The notes beneath the pieces were generated by a model that ran no database searches, was not told where the DNA came from, and was given only the letters and a program-made list of their open reading frames with translations. The position numbers and the translations under genes are program-made. Shown in pieces: positions 8,498 through 16,753 of a stretch of 64,000 nucleotides of DNA; the first letter of the stretch is position 1; every line of letters begins with the position of its first letter. Source of the DNA: Anaerolineaceae bacterium (GTDB lineage Bacteria; Chloroflexota; Anaerolineae; Aggregatilineales; Phototrophicaceae); contig NZXX01000011.1 of assembly GCA_002702065.1 (NCBI GenBank), positions 108,896-172,895 on the forward strand. The letters are read 5' to 3'.

Positions 8498-9307
8498 TTA
8501 AATATTGACCTGCTCTGCGCTTGTTTTTCGTTCATCATGCAGCCCGGAACGGATGCGACCGAAGTCTTCTGTCAGCCGGTTGAGGAAGCTGACAATGTCC
8601 GAACTGTGCATGATGAGGTTCGCCCCGGCCTGCGACCAGGCGATTTCCTGCTCGATGGAATCAATGTGAATGCCCACGCCGACGCCATGTGCCCGTGCGG
8701 TACGGATGATGGTGCGCACGGCGGCGTCAAAATCGGGATGATCGTATTGTTCGGGAATGCCCAGGCTGCACGACAGATCATGTGGGCCGATCAGCACCGC
8801 ATCGACGTATGGCCCGCTGAGAATATCATCAAGTGCCTGCACCGCCGGGACGCTTTCGATGTTGACGATGAATGCCTTGCGGGCTGCCCGTTCTGCCAGA
8901 TAATCCGCCAGTTCCGGCTCGGCCTCGGCCTGCTGGTCGAGAATCCCGCGCAACTTCTGGCCTTTGAGAGGCCCCCATTTAATGGCACCTGCCAGTGTGA
9001 GCACCTGTTCCGCCGATTCGATGTACGGCACGATGACACCCGCCGCACCGCCATCCAGCACCATCTGTGCCTGAAACGGGTCGGGGGAGGGGATGCGCAC
9101 CACCGGGGCCAGTTCCAAGGCGGTGTAGGTCTGGCACATCCACGCGACCATGCTGCGGTCCAGCGGGATATGCTCGGTATCGATAAAGACCAGATCGAGC
9201 CCAAGCTGTTTGACCCGTGCGGGCCAGAATGGAGAAGGCGAGACGATCAGCGTGCCGTACACTTGCCGGCCTGATCGCAGCGCCTCAATAAGCTGCTGAC
9301 CATTCAT
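8498..9307 (-). CDS. HpcH/HpaI-family class II aldolase (2-keto-3-deoxy sugar acid aldolase type)
   Basis: A 269-residue metal-dependent aldolase of the HpcH/HpaI/citrate lyase family, close in layout to 2-keto-3-deoxy-L-rhamnonate and 2-dehydro-3-deoxyglucarate aldolases. Visible family motifs are FIDTEHIPLD (metal and base region), the VRIPSPDP strand, VNIESVPAV (metal-binding Glu) and IGPHDLS. It cleaves 2-keto-3-deoxy acids to pyruvate plus an aldehyde. As first gene of the operon, closest to the GntR-controlled promoter, it is the likely end-point of the catabolic route for the imported sugar acid. AGGA lies 8 nt before the ATG. Confidence 0.9.
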   Translation of the reverse strand: MNGQQLIEALRSGRQVYGTLIVSPSPFWPARVKQLGLDLVFIDTEHIPLDRSMVAWMCQTYTALELAPVVRIPSPDPFQAQMVLDGGAAGVIVPYIESAEQVLTLAGAIKWGPLKGQKLRGILDQQAEAEPELADYLAERAARKAFIVNIESVPAVQALDDILSGPYVDAVLIGPHDLSCSLGIPEQYDHPDFDAAVRTIIRTARAHGVGVGIHIDSIEQEIAWSQAGANLIMHSSDIVSFLNRLTEDFGRIRSGLHDERKTSAEQVNI

Positions 9308-9362
9308 TAAAGTTTTCCTGATTCTGGTAAGTTGTAAATCCCAAAAATCATTGTTATTCTTG

Positions 9363-9377
9363 AGACATCAGATGTCT
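9363..9377. promoter_or_regulatory. Perfect 15-bp palindrome, candidate GntR operator
   Basis: AGACATC-A-GATGTCT is a perfect palindrome with 7-bp arms. It lies where the leftward promoter (9384-9412) would start transcription, so a protein bound here would block the operon. It is in the gap between the operon and the divergent FadR-type regulator gene, the usual place for a local operator. Confidence 0.7.
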
Positions 9378-9383
9378 GACTTC

Positions 9384-9412
9384 AGGATAACCTGTCCATT
9401 TCATTTCGTCAA
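9384..9412 (-). promoter_or_regulatory. Predicted sigma-70 promoter of the eight-gene sugar operon
   Basis: Read on the minus strand: TTGACG (9407-9412), a 17-bp spacer, then TATCCT (9384-9389). The -35 matches consensus at five of six positions, the -10 at four of six, and the spacing is ideal. Start of transcription would fall near 9377, inside the palindrome. Confidence 0.65.
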
Positions 9413-9468
9413 GAGATTTGGACTCGGCTGCGGCAGATCGTCCGGTATAGAACATTGTTTGATTAATC

Positions 9469-9477
9469 TGGTATGAT
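9469..9477 (+). promoter_or_regulatory. Extended -10 promoter element for the GntR gene
   Basis: TGG followed by TATGAT forms an extended -10 (TGnTATnAT). No good -35 is seen 17 bp upstream. It is the best candidate for the start of the regulator transcript, giving a leader of about 40 nt. Confidence 0.45.
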
Positions 9478-9525
9478 CGGAAGCGCTAGCCATTTCCAAT
9501 CACTGTTGATAATCGGAGGTCAGCC

Positions 9526-10245
9526 GTGCAGTCACTTCGTGGCCCTGCTTTAAATAAAGCCGTGCGGGAGTACGTGAAACAGTACATCCTGGAAAACGAT
9601 CTTGGGCCAGGCGATCCGCTGCCAACAGAGACCGAACTTGCCAGCGAACTGGGGGTCGGGCGCAGCTCGGTGCGGGAAGCTATCAAATCCCTGCAATCGC
9701 TGGGAATCATCGAGGTGCGGCATGGCAATGGCACGTTCGTGCGCGAATATAACTTTGACCCCATGCTGGAACTGCTGCTGTACAGTGTGCAGTACGACAA
9801 ACGCACGCTGTGGGAGCTGCATAAAGTGCGTGAGTGGCTGGAACTGGCGGTGATGGGGGAGGTGATCGAAAAAATCACCGACCGCGAACTGCGCCAGCTT
9901 GAAGTGATCATGGCGGAGTGGGAACAGCGCATCGAACTGGGCGACGTCGGCACCGAGATGGACGAGGAATTCCACGAAATTCTGCACAGCACGCTCGATA
10001 ACCAGACGCTGCTCAATCTCCTCAAAGTATTCTGGGTGGTGTACGAGCATGTGCGCGACCCCAGCCTGACCAACCCCGAACCCAAAACCACCATCCGCGA
10101 CCACTACGAAATTCTGAACGCCGTGCGTGCCCGCGATACCGACCTGGCGCGCAAATGGCTGGCGAAAAGCAACATTCATGGCCGCGACCGCATCCAGCGT
10201 GCGATCGACGCATTGGAAAAAGCCGCCAACCCCGCTGCGGAATAA
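9526..10245 (+). CDS. GntR-family transcriptional regulator, FadR (FCD) subfamily
   Basis: A 239-residue DNA-binding regulator. The N-terminal winged helix-turn-helix is clear (PLPTETELASELGVG then RSSVREAIKSLQSLGI, about residues 31-60), followed by an all-helical FCD effector domain that carries a conserved EEFHEILH helix and a later His (DHYEIL). Such proteins bind sugar acids or carboxylates and release DNA. The start is GTG with a strong GGAGGT 5 nt upstream. It is divergent from the sialidase/sulfatase operon, with a palindromic operator candidate between them, so it most likely represses that operon until its sugar-acid inducer accumulates. Confidence 0.93.
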   Translation: MQSLRGPALNKAVREYVKQYILENDLGPGDPLPTETELASELGVGRSSVREAIKSLQSLGIIEVRHGNGTFVREYNFDPMLELLLYSVQYDKRTLWELHKVREWLELAVMGEVIEKITDRELRQLEVIMAEWEQRIELGDVGTEMDEEFHEILHSTLDNQTLLNLLKVFWVVYEHVRDPSLTNPEPKTTIRDHYEILNAVRARDTDLARKWLAKSNIHGRDRIQRAIDALEKAANPAAE

Positions 10246-10436
10246 GCCAATCACCACCGTTGTTGTGCTGGCTTGTGTGAAAAATTACGTCAATCAAGTC
10301 TCGCTTTTGCGGCTCACTGTTTGCCGGTATAGTCGAAACGACGTGGGTAACGAAAACACCTCCGTTTTAATGCAAGCATCGAACCACGCTCCACCTTAGC
10401 TAAACGCTCAAGATTCTGAACGGAAGGGAGCAAACT

Positions 10437-11762
10437 ATGTTGCTGAAGCATGCGGTTGTCATCGGTGGAGGGATAGCAGGTCTGCTGCACGCGCGGGTTC
10501 TGGCGGACCATGCTGAACAAGTGACGGTTATCGACCGCGACCAGATGCCCGAACAACCTGAAGCTCGTGCCGGTGTGCCCCAGGGTGCCCATATTCATTA
10601 CCTGATGGTGCGAGGGCTTCAGCTCCTTGACGAATGGTTCCCCGGTTTGCATGATGAAATTGACCAGCGAAGTGGCGCGCCCAGAGTGCAAATTGGCATT
10701 CAGACGCGCTACATGCTCTATCAAACCTGGCAGCCCAGCATCGACACAGGCATGCACACTTATGTCTTGGAACGACCGCATCTGGAAGACATGGTGCGGC
10801 GGCGCTTGCTCACACACGACAATGTGCGGTTGATGGACCGCACTGAAGCGGTAGACCTGGTTTTCGAGGGCGAGGCCGTAAGCGGGGTCGTCACGCGCAA
10901 ACGTCCCTCCGGCGGCGAACCGGAAACGATTCTGGCTGATCTGGTGGTTGAGGCCAGCGGGCGCAGCAGCAAGGCGATGAATTGGCTGGAAAAAGCGAGT
11001 TATGTCCGCCCACAGACTCACATTATTGATGCTAATCTGGGCTATGCGACGCGCTGGTACGCCAAACCGGAAACCGTGAATCTGGACTGGCCAATTCTCT
11101 ATGTGTTGACCAGCCCCCCGGCTCAAACACGTGGCGGCGCGATTCTGGAACATCGTGGCGGGCGCTGGCTGGTCACCGTTGCCGGAACAAACGGCGATTA
11201 TCCGCCGACCGACCAGGCTGGTTTTCTGGACTTTGCCCGCAGCCTGCCGGACCCGGTGATTTATGAAAGCATCAGGGACGCCAAACCGCTGACGGATATT
11301 GTCAGTTTTCGCAACACGGCCAATCGGTGGCACGCTTATGAAAAGCTCGACCGGGTACCGCAGCGCCTTTACATCACCGGGGACGCCGCCTGCGAGGTGA
11401 ACCCGGTGTATGGGCAGGGCATGACCAAAGCGGCGCTCAATGCGCGGGTTTTGCAGCAGCAGTTGGCAGCCGGGTTAGTGGATAATCGCGCCTTTTTTCG
11501 CGAGATTGCCAGCGTGAACGACAATTTCTGGCAAGCGGCGGCAGGTGGCGACCTGAATTATCCGGGGACGACCAACAACCAGACCGAAACACCTATCCAG
11601 CGCGTGATGCGAGCGTACCTGACTGCGGTCCTGCGCGGTACGGTCCGTGATGAGCGTGTCGCGTATGCCTTTCATCGGGTGCTGAACATGATTGATCCAT
11701 CGACGACACTGATGACGCCGGGCATGCTGATGCGTGTGCTGTGGGCCCAGCGCACGTCGTGA
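10437..11762 (+). CDS. FAD-dependent monooxygenase/oxidoreductase-like protein
   Basis: A 441-residue flavoprotein of the UbiH/PHBH-like group. The FAD Rossmann motif is VVIGGGIAGLLHARVL (residues about 7-22) with the acidic end of strand two at VIDRD. The second FAD motif is YITGDAACEVNPVYGQGM (about 313-330), where GD contacts the flavin ribose. The middle part lacks features that fix the substrate; homologues include polyprenyl-phenol hydroxylases, geranylgeranyl reductases and tailoring monooxygenases. It has its own ribosome-binding site (AAGGGAG) and stands alone between convergent and unrelated neighbours; a TATAGT -10 at 10328-10333 may drive it. Confidence 0.8.
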   Translation: MLLKHAVVIGGGIAGLLHARVLADHAEQVTVIDRDQMPEQPEARAGVPQGAHIHYLMVRGLQLLDEWFPGLHDEIDQRSGAPRVQIGIQTRYMLYQTWQPSIDTGMHTYVLERPHLEDMVRRRLLTHDNVRLMDRTEAVDLVFEGEAVSGVVTRKRPSGGEPETILADLVVEASGRSSKAMNWLEKASYVRPQTHIIDANLGYATRWYAKPETVNLDWPILYVLTSPPAQTRGGAILEHRGGRWLVTVAGTNGDYPPTDQAGFLDFARSLPDPVIYESIRDAKPLTDIVSFRNTANRWHAYEKLDRVPQRLYITGDAACEVNPVYGQGMTKAALNARVLQQQLAAGLVDNRAFFREIASVNDNFWQAAAGGDLNYPGTTNNQTETPIQRVMRAYLTAVLRGTVRDERVAYAFHRVLNMIDPSTTLMTPGMLMRVLWAQRTS

Positions 11763-11783
11763 CCGCCGGTATGAGGGCGGCAG

Positions 11784-14700
11784 CTAGACGGCCTGAACCA
11801 TAAATGTGATGACATCCCCAATTACAAACGGCGGCAGATCAAGCCGCACCAAACCATCGGCGTCAGGCGTCATGGCTTCTGTCTGATCGTTGATCGTCAC
11901 CTGAACAGCGGTGGGTTGGGCAGACAGGCGCACCGTGAGGCGGCAGGTCCCGGCATTGTGCGCGCGATATTCACCGTCAATCCGGGATGGTGTCACGTTG
12001 AGGCGCAGCAAAGGCAGGTCGAGGGCGTAATGATCTGGCATTTGTGGTGCGATGCGCAGGCCATCCCCGGCGGCGGACGGTTCGATGCCACAGACACGCA
12101 GCATTGCCAGCAGCGCCAGCGCGTGCTGGTTGTTGTTCATAGCGGGGAAGTCCGTCATGGGGGTGACCGGCGGCGTGTGATACGTGCCACCCGGTTCGCT
12201 CTTGTTGGGGCCGTTGATTCCATCCGGGCCTGTCCAGATATTCATCCATGTGTCCGGGTAGACCTCCGCTTTGGTGGCGAAGGTATGATTAATGAACGAC
12301 CGCCACGCCAGATCAGGATAACGCCGCACATAGCCCCACGTCAGCAGCTGCGACACCGCCGGCCAGACCGTACCCCCGGCCAATAACGCGCCGATGGGGG
12401 AGGGGCCATCGCAAAGATCATAGATCGCGTCCTTCAGCTTATCCAGTGCGCCCGGTTCCGGCTCGAATTCATGGATGAGCGCCCACACCTGACCTTCGAG
12501 GTCGAGCTTGTCAGGCCGCAGCACACGCTTGCCGTTCCACCAGTAGCGCAGGACCGCGCGCGCATAAAACGCGCCATTCCAATGGGCACGGATGCCGTTT
12601 TCGAGGCGGGGCAGGGCAGGTGCGATTTCGGCCTGCATGTGCTCACCGAGTGTGCGGGCAGCGGGCACATTTCCCAGCCCGGCCAGCAGGTCGGCAATGC
12701 GTGGCAGGATATACAGCGCCATCTGGCTGTTGAGCACTGATTCGCCATGTTCAATCGTCAGGCGCGGCGAGGTGAGGGGGGCAAAAGGAAAGACATTGCG
12801 CAGCACCACATCGTCCGACCAATCGCCATCGCTGACGCGGATCAGGTCACTATCGCCGATGCCGATATCATGCAGCAAGTGGTCGAAGGCGACCCGAATG
12901 TGGTTGAGAACGCTGCAATCCTGCGGTTGGTTAAAGCCGGGGTAAAACGGGACGTGCTCATCGAGAAAGGCCGTGTCGCCCGTCGCCGCCAGATACTCTG
13001 CTACAGCCAGCAGGAAAAACAGGTCCAGGTCGGACGGCGTGTGATGCACCAGTGCGCTGGACAAGATGCCGTTACCGGTATAACTGTAGGCGATCTGACC
13101 CGTATCGGCGGGAGTCATGGTCATGACCAGACACAGCATGTCGCGGGCGAGGCCCGGATTCAAGTAGATCAGCGGCAGCACATATAAGGAAAAGTCGCGC
13201 GGCACCCCATCAAGACCATGCAGGTACAGATAGGCCGACCCCTGCGGGACCACCCGCGTACCAAAATACTCATGATAGACCGTCGACGACAGCAGATAAT
13301 AGGTGTGCCAGGCCATTTCGCGCTGCAAGTGGGGCATGTTGCCGGTGCTGAAGTAGGCGAGGTTCTTTTTCCAGAACTGCACCATGTCCTCAAAAGCGTC
13401 GAATGTGGGCTCATTCGGGCCGGGCGTGCGCAGACGGTACATATCCCCAAACGTCAGCTGCCAGCTTTCCGGCATGGTGGTGGGGGCGTCACCTTGCGGG
13501 TAGGGGCGGGCACAGTCAAAGTCATCGTCCGGGCTGACAATGCCATAGGCGAAGCGCAGTTTCACGGTTTCGCCGGGGTTGAGGTGCAGGTCACGGCGCA
13601 GGACCGTACAGTACGGCATGATCGTATCGGGTATGCGGCGGATTTCCTGAGGGGTGGCATGCACGATGGCGTCGGGCTGTTTGGCTCCCCCTGTGCCAAA
13701 GAATGCGTTTTTGTCGGTGTAGTAAGCATCCGGCGTGCCGCTGAGATCAGCCAGAAAAATATCCGGTGGTTTCCAGTTGATTTCGTGGGCGGTGTTCAGG
13801 GCAGGGCTGCCATCCGGCGGGTTCAGATGAAAGCGCAGGGCGCAGGCGGCGTTGTCGCGCACGATGCAGGGCGTAAACTGCCGGTTGATCTTGCGCCGTT
13901 CGGAATCGCCCACGCTGCCAAACACGCCAGACCGAAAGACCTGAAACGGTAGCTGCTGAATGTTGACATCCCAGTATTCATAATAGGAGCAGTCCATCGG
14001 GCTGCTGCCGGTATTGCGCAGTTCAACGTCAACCAATACGGCGGATACATTGCCGGGCGGCGCATAGACGGTGCGCCGGGTTTCGATGTCGCGATTGTGG
14101 GTGACGGTGCGAAAGTAGCCCATGCCAAAGACACGTTCCATCGTGGAGCGCAGGGCAGGGGAGTAGCGATAGGCGGTGGACCAGACCTGCTGGCCATCAT
14201 GCACATAACCAAACCCGCCAGCATAGGCGTGCTGCTGGTCATCACGATTGTGCGCGCCGGGCGCGTTGATGGCCGTCTGGATACGCGCGACGGGGCCGGG
14301 TTCCTGTGCCGGGATAAAGAGGCCCTTCAGTGCGCGGGGCAGGGCCAGCACAATCACAGTGACGACTTCCCACGCCGCCCCCAGCCACGAGACGCGGTCG
14401 CCATAATTGAAGTAATTGAGGAACAATCCGCCCCGGTCCGCAATGAAAACCTGAATGGTGCCATCATTGGAGGCCAGTGCATTCAGCCGTTCGTTGCCGA
14501 CCTGATGCCAATGGTCACGCCGGAACGCGCCTTCGGAGACCGAATAAGCGGCGCGGTCATCCTCGAACTGGTTCATTTCATACTGGTAGGCTGGCAGATT
14601 ATTGTCGTCGAGAATCCAATGTCCATATGCGCCGCTGCCGTAATCCGACGCGGTAAAATTATGCGGGTCGTCGGGTACGGCGAATGCCTGCGCCGGAACA

Positions 14701-14810
14701 GTTATTTCTGGCGCTGGTTCTGGAGCAATAAGCTGGCGCATCCGTTTGAGCTGGCGGATGATGCGATACTGAGCGCGGGCAAGTAGCGAAGTCGAATCGC
14801 CTGCGGGCAT
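11784..14810 (-). CDS. GH94-like glycoside phosphorylase/hydrolase, 1008 aa
   Basis: A large protein with the domain order of GH94 enzymes (cellobiose/chitobiose/laminaribiose phosphorylases): an N-terminal beta-sandwich starting at GAYGHWILDDNNLPAYQYE, a helical linker, an alpha/alpha barrel from about residue 470, and a C-terminal beta domain. The barrel contains DGDWSDD (around residue 650), equivalent in place to the DWND segment that holds the general acid Asp of GH94. The barrel also has the typical GGTVWP and WMNIWTGPDGING loops. No signal peptide is seen, so it should act in the cytoplasm, splitting a beta-linked oligosaccharide, probably with phosphate. The family call is good; substrate and phosphorolysis versus hydrolysis are not determined. 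Confidence 0.75.
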   Translation of the reverse strand: MPAGDSTSLLARAQYRIIRQLKRMRQLIAPEPAPEITVPAQAFAVPDDPHNFTASDYGSGAYGHWILDDNNLPAYQYEMNQFEDDRAAYSVSEGAFRRDHWHQVGNERLNALASNDGTIQVFIADRGGLFLNYFNYGDRVSWLGAAWEVVTVIVLALPRALKGLFIPAQEPGPVARIQTAINAPGAHNRDDQQHAYAGGFGYVHDGQQVWSTAYRYSPALRSTMERVFGMGYFRTVTHNRDIETRRTVYAPPGNVSAVLVDVELRNTGSSPMDCSYYEYWDVNIQQLPFQVFRSGVFGSVGDSERRKINRQFTPCIVRDNAACALRFHLNPPDGSPALNTAHEINWKPPDIFLADLSGTPDAYYTDKNAFFGTGGAKQPDAIVHATPQEIRRIPDTIMPYCTVLRRDLHLNPGETVKLRFAYGIVSPDDDFDCARPYPQGDAPTTMPESWQLTFGDMYRLRTPGPNEPTFDAFEDMVQFWKKNLAYFSTGNMPHLQREMAWHTYYLLSSTVYHEYFGTRVVPQGSAYLYLHGLDGVPRDFSLYVLPLIYLNPGLARDMLCLVMTMTPADTGQIAYSYTGNGILSSALVHHTPSDLDLFFLLAVAEYLAATGDTAFLDEHVPFYPGFNQPQDCSVLNHIRVAFDHLLHDIGIGDSDLIRVSDGDWSDDVVLRNVFPFAPLTSPRLTIEHGESVLNSQMALYILPRIADLLAGLGNVPAARTLGEHMQAEIAPALPRLENGIRAHWNGAFYARAVLRYWWNGKRVLRPDKLDLEGQVWALIHEFEPEPGALDKLKDAIYDLCDGPSPIGALLAGGTVWPAVSQLLTWGYVRRYPDLAWRSFINHTFATKAEVYPDTWMNIWTGPDGINGPNKSEPGGTYHTPPVTPMTDFPAMNNNQHALALLAMLRVCGIEPSAAGDGLRIAPQMPDHYALDLPLLRLNVTPSRIDGEYRAHNAGTCRLTVRLSAQPTAVQVTINDQTEAMTPDADGLVRLDLPPFVIGDVITFMVQAV

Positions 14811-15038
14811 AGGTTAACCTGTGTTGGCTAAGTAATAACGCTAAATTGATTCTACTATGGTTGCTTGTAGCGGCACAACTCGGCTGTTTCACCGGTGCGG
14901 CCAGCATTTTGCATTCAAGGTGGAAAGCCATATTGGACACTTGACCAAGACAGAAGCATGTCTTGTGGCTCATGACACAAACCCCTGAACGCCCTAGGAT
15001 GGTTGAAGATAAAAGGCGACGTTGCAAAGGAGCAGGTT
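14811..15038. other. Intergenic region with a short inverted repeat
   Basis: No gene is seen here. AAGACA (14947-14952) and TGTCTT (14959-14964) form a 6-bp inverted repeat, and a TTGACC lies at 14941-14946, so this may be the control region for the small ORF and DUF2243 gene downstream. No convincing -10 was found. Confidence 0.3.
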
Positions 15039-15116
15039 ATGGTTTCGGTAGGTTTTGTGCTGTCATATGAACTGATGCAGCCGGGCAATTTGCTTCTGCA
15101 CCAGTTGGAAGCCTGA
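15039..15116 (+). CDS. Candidate 25-residue peptide ORF with strong ribosome-binding site
   Basis: A 26-codon frame begins at ATG 15039 and ends at TGA 15116. An AAAGGAG site (15026-15032) lies 6 nt upstream, near-ideal. The peptide starts MVSVGFVLSYELMQ and ends HQLEA. It is only 20 nt upstream of the DUF2243 gene and on the same strand, so translation of the two could be linked, for example as a leader peptide. I know no family for it; chance ORFs of this length are common, and the ribosome-binding site is the main support. Confidence 0.45.
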   Translation: MVSVGFVLSYELMQPGNLLLHQLEA

Positions 15117-15136
15117 GCATCTTCAAGGAAGTGAAC

Positions 15137-15628
15137 ATGCGCAAAAGACCGTTGGTGAACGCCGGGATATTTATCGGGCTGGGGCTGGGCGGCTTTTTCG
15201 ATGGCATCGTGCTGCATCAGATTTTGCAATGGCATCATATGGTGACGGTACCGTATCCAGCGACCACGCTAGAAAATCTGGAACTGAATACTTTGCTGGA
15301 TGGTTTTTTCCATGCAGCGACCTATATTTTTACGACCATCGGTTTGATCCTTCTGTGGCGTGTGATCCATAAACGGGATGTCGTGTTATCGGGCCGGGTC
15401 CTGTTTGGTGCGGCGCTGATGGGGTGGGGCATTTTCAATCTTGTCGAAGGTCTGATCGATCATCATATCCTGCAACTGCATCATGTTCGGTCTGGCGAGA
15501 ATGAGTTATTTTGGGATCTGGCATTTCTGGTATGGGGTGCGGTTATGCTGGTAGCCGGCGGCGTGCTGGCTCGGCGGGTGCCCGTCGATGAACAACCCAA
15601 TCGCATCACACAGCGCCGGTCGCCCTAG
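15137..15628 (+). CDS. DUF2243 integral membrane protein
   Basis: A 163-residue protein with four predicted membrane helices. The family signature is GFFDGIVLHQILQWHHM (about residues 18-34), echoed later by NLVEGLIDHHILQLHHV; the paired His residues in both halves suggest metal or haem binding, and the two halves look like an internal duplication. The function of DUF2243 is not established; members often occur near respiratory or copper-related genes. I chose ATG 15137 because AGGA lies 7 nt upstream; a GTG at 15131 is in frame but overlaps the ribosome-binding site. Confidence 0.85.
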   Translation: MRKRPLVNAGIFIGLGLGGFFDGIVLHQILQWHHMVTVPYPATTLENLELNTLLDGFFHAATYIFTTIGLILLWRVIHKRDVVLSGRVLFGAALMGWGIFNLVEGLIDHHILQLHHVRSGENELFWDLAFLVWGAVMLVAGGVLARRVPVDEQPNRITQRRSP

Positions 15629-15695
15629 TTTGTGAGTACGGGTATGAAAAATCTTATGCGTATTTTATGTTGTAGAACATTGGATGCGAGCAATA

Positions 15696-15747
15696 TTTGT
15701 AGCAATACACTACAAAATGATTGCATCTAAATAGCAGTAGATGCAAT
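15696..15747. promoter_or_regulatory. Two adjacent AT-rich hairpins
   Basis: TTTGTAG/CTACAAA (15696-15702 and 15710-15716) and a 10-bp stem ATTGCATCTA/TAGATGCAAT (15720-15729 and 15738-15747) follow each other. They lie between the convergent DUF2243 and methyltransferase genes. On the minus strand the longer stem is followed by CATTTTG, so it may be a weak terminator for the methyltransferase. Confidence 0.45.
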
Positions 15748-15852
15748 GAATAATTACATTGTCATTTTGCACAGCTTTAAGTCGGTTCCCTCCCTCCTTA
15801 AGCGGCTAGCATGCGAGAAATATGTCTGCACAGGAAATTAAATCATTGACCT

Positions 15853-16602
15853 CTAAACTAAGCGTTTCTTTATCCGTTTAGCAACGAGTACAGCACGCAT
15901 CGCTGGATGACTCAGGATTCGTTTTTGCCAGGCACGCAGGGCATTAAGCTCACTACGTAGTAACTCAATATTAGCTGCGTCGTTGACGTGTGGTATGTCT
16001 ATGTTCGCATCATCACGCACGATAGCCAACCATGTCTGCTCGTTGGCATGTGTCCAGTCAAGCTGCTGAGCACGTAACCCCGCATCTTGGATCAAGGCAA
16101 GCATATCGGCCATACGATAAGTGACATTGCCTGGATATACCCAATCACTACCGGTGTAGCTGTCAGTACCTACATAGAATGTCGCCACGAACAGGGACTT
16201 ATCGTGCATGACTGCGCGTGCCTGTTGGAGACAGCGCTCTATTTGATGTTGAGCGGCATGACTGAAAATAGATTGAGCTAACATAAAATCAAATGTACGA
16301 TTGAAAACTGTGAGTGTAAAATTGCCATCATCGCTGAATTGAGGTTGTTTGACATCTGATAAGCCGTGCTCTTTCATGCCTTGCTCAATAAGCCAACTAT
16401 TAGGTTCTAGACCAAAATAATGCCCAGTTGCCAGATAAGGTATGAATAGACGCCCCCCTCGCAATGACCCACAACCTATATCGAGCAAAGTATGGGACTC
16501 TCGCAATCCAAGTATAGTCATCAGGTTAAATTGTGACGCTGCCATTAAGTCATATTTATTTTCAGGACCTACATAAGCACGATAGTTGTCAGTCACAGCC
16601 AT
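15853..16602 (-). CDS. Class I SAM-dependent methyltransferase
   Basis: A 249-residue methyltransferase. The SAM-binding motif I is LLDIGCGSLRGGR (about residues 39-51), followed by the acidic end of strand two in YFGLEPN and motif IV in FDFMLAQSIFSH. The C-terminal 45 residues form a basic helix ending RIKKRLV. The closest look-alikes are methyltransferases of glycan and lipid modification clusters, but the acceptor cannot be told from sequence. The gene and its flanks are clearly more AT-rich than the rest of the window and its codon use differs, which suggests acquisition from another genome. It stands alone on this strand. Confidence 0.85.
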   Translation of the reverse strand: MAVTDNYRAYVGPENKYDLMAASQFNLMTILGLRESHTLLDIGCGSLRGGRLFIPYLATGHYFGLEPNSWLIEQGMKEHGLSDVKQPQFSDDGNFTLTVFNRTFDFMLAQSIFSHAAQHQIERCLQQARAVMHDKSLFVATFYVGTDSYTGSDWVYPGNVTYRMADMLALIQDAGLRAQQLDWTHANEQTWLAIVRDDANIDIPHVNDAANIELLRSELNALRAWQKRILSHPAMRAVLVAKRIKKRLV

Positions 16603-16753
16603 TCCCCTTTCACTTTGCTAACAGTATAGTCATAGTTTAAAAATTGTGCGCTCAAGTAACGTCTCCTTTTTGCTTGTCTTTCAACATGCATGGCTGACTA
16701 TTAACAGGTCGAAAATGCAATTATGAGCAATAAGAGGATGCTACAATAACGCT

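Noticed and set aside
1..9307. A standard sialic acid (nan) operon
   Set aside because: NanE, NanK and a NanT/SiaPQM/SatABCD transporter are not seen, and a sulfatase and HpaI-type aldolase are included; only the sialidase fold and lyase fold agree.
10246..10436. Possible small RNA or gene between the GntR and FAD-protein genes
   Set aside because: No ribosome-binding site plus ORF and no stable hairpin were found; only a TATAGT -10 candidate is present.
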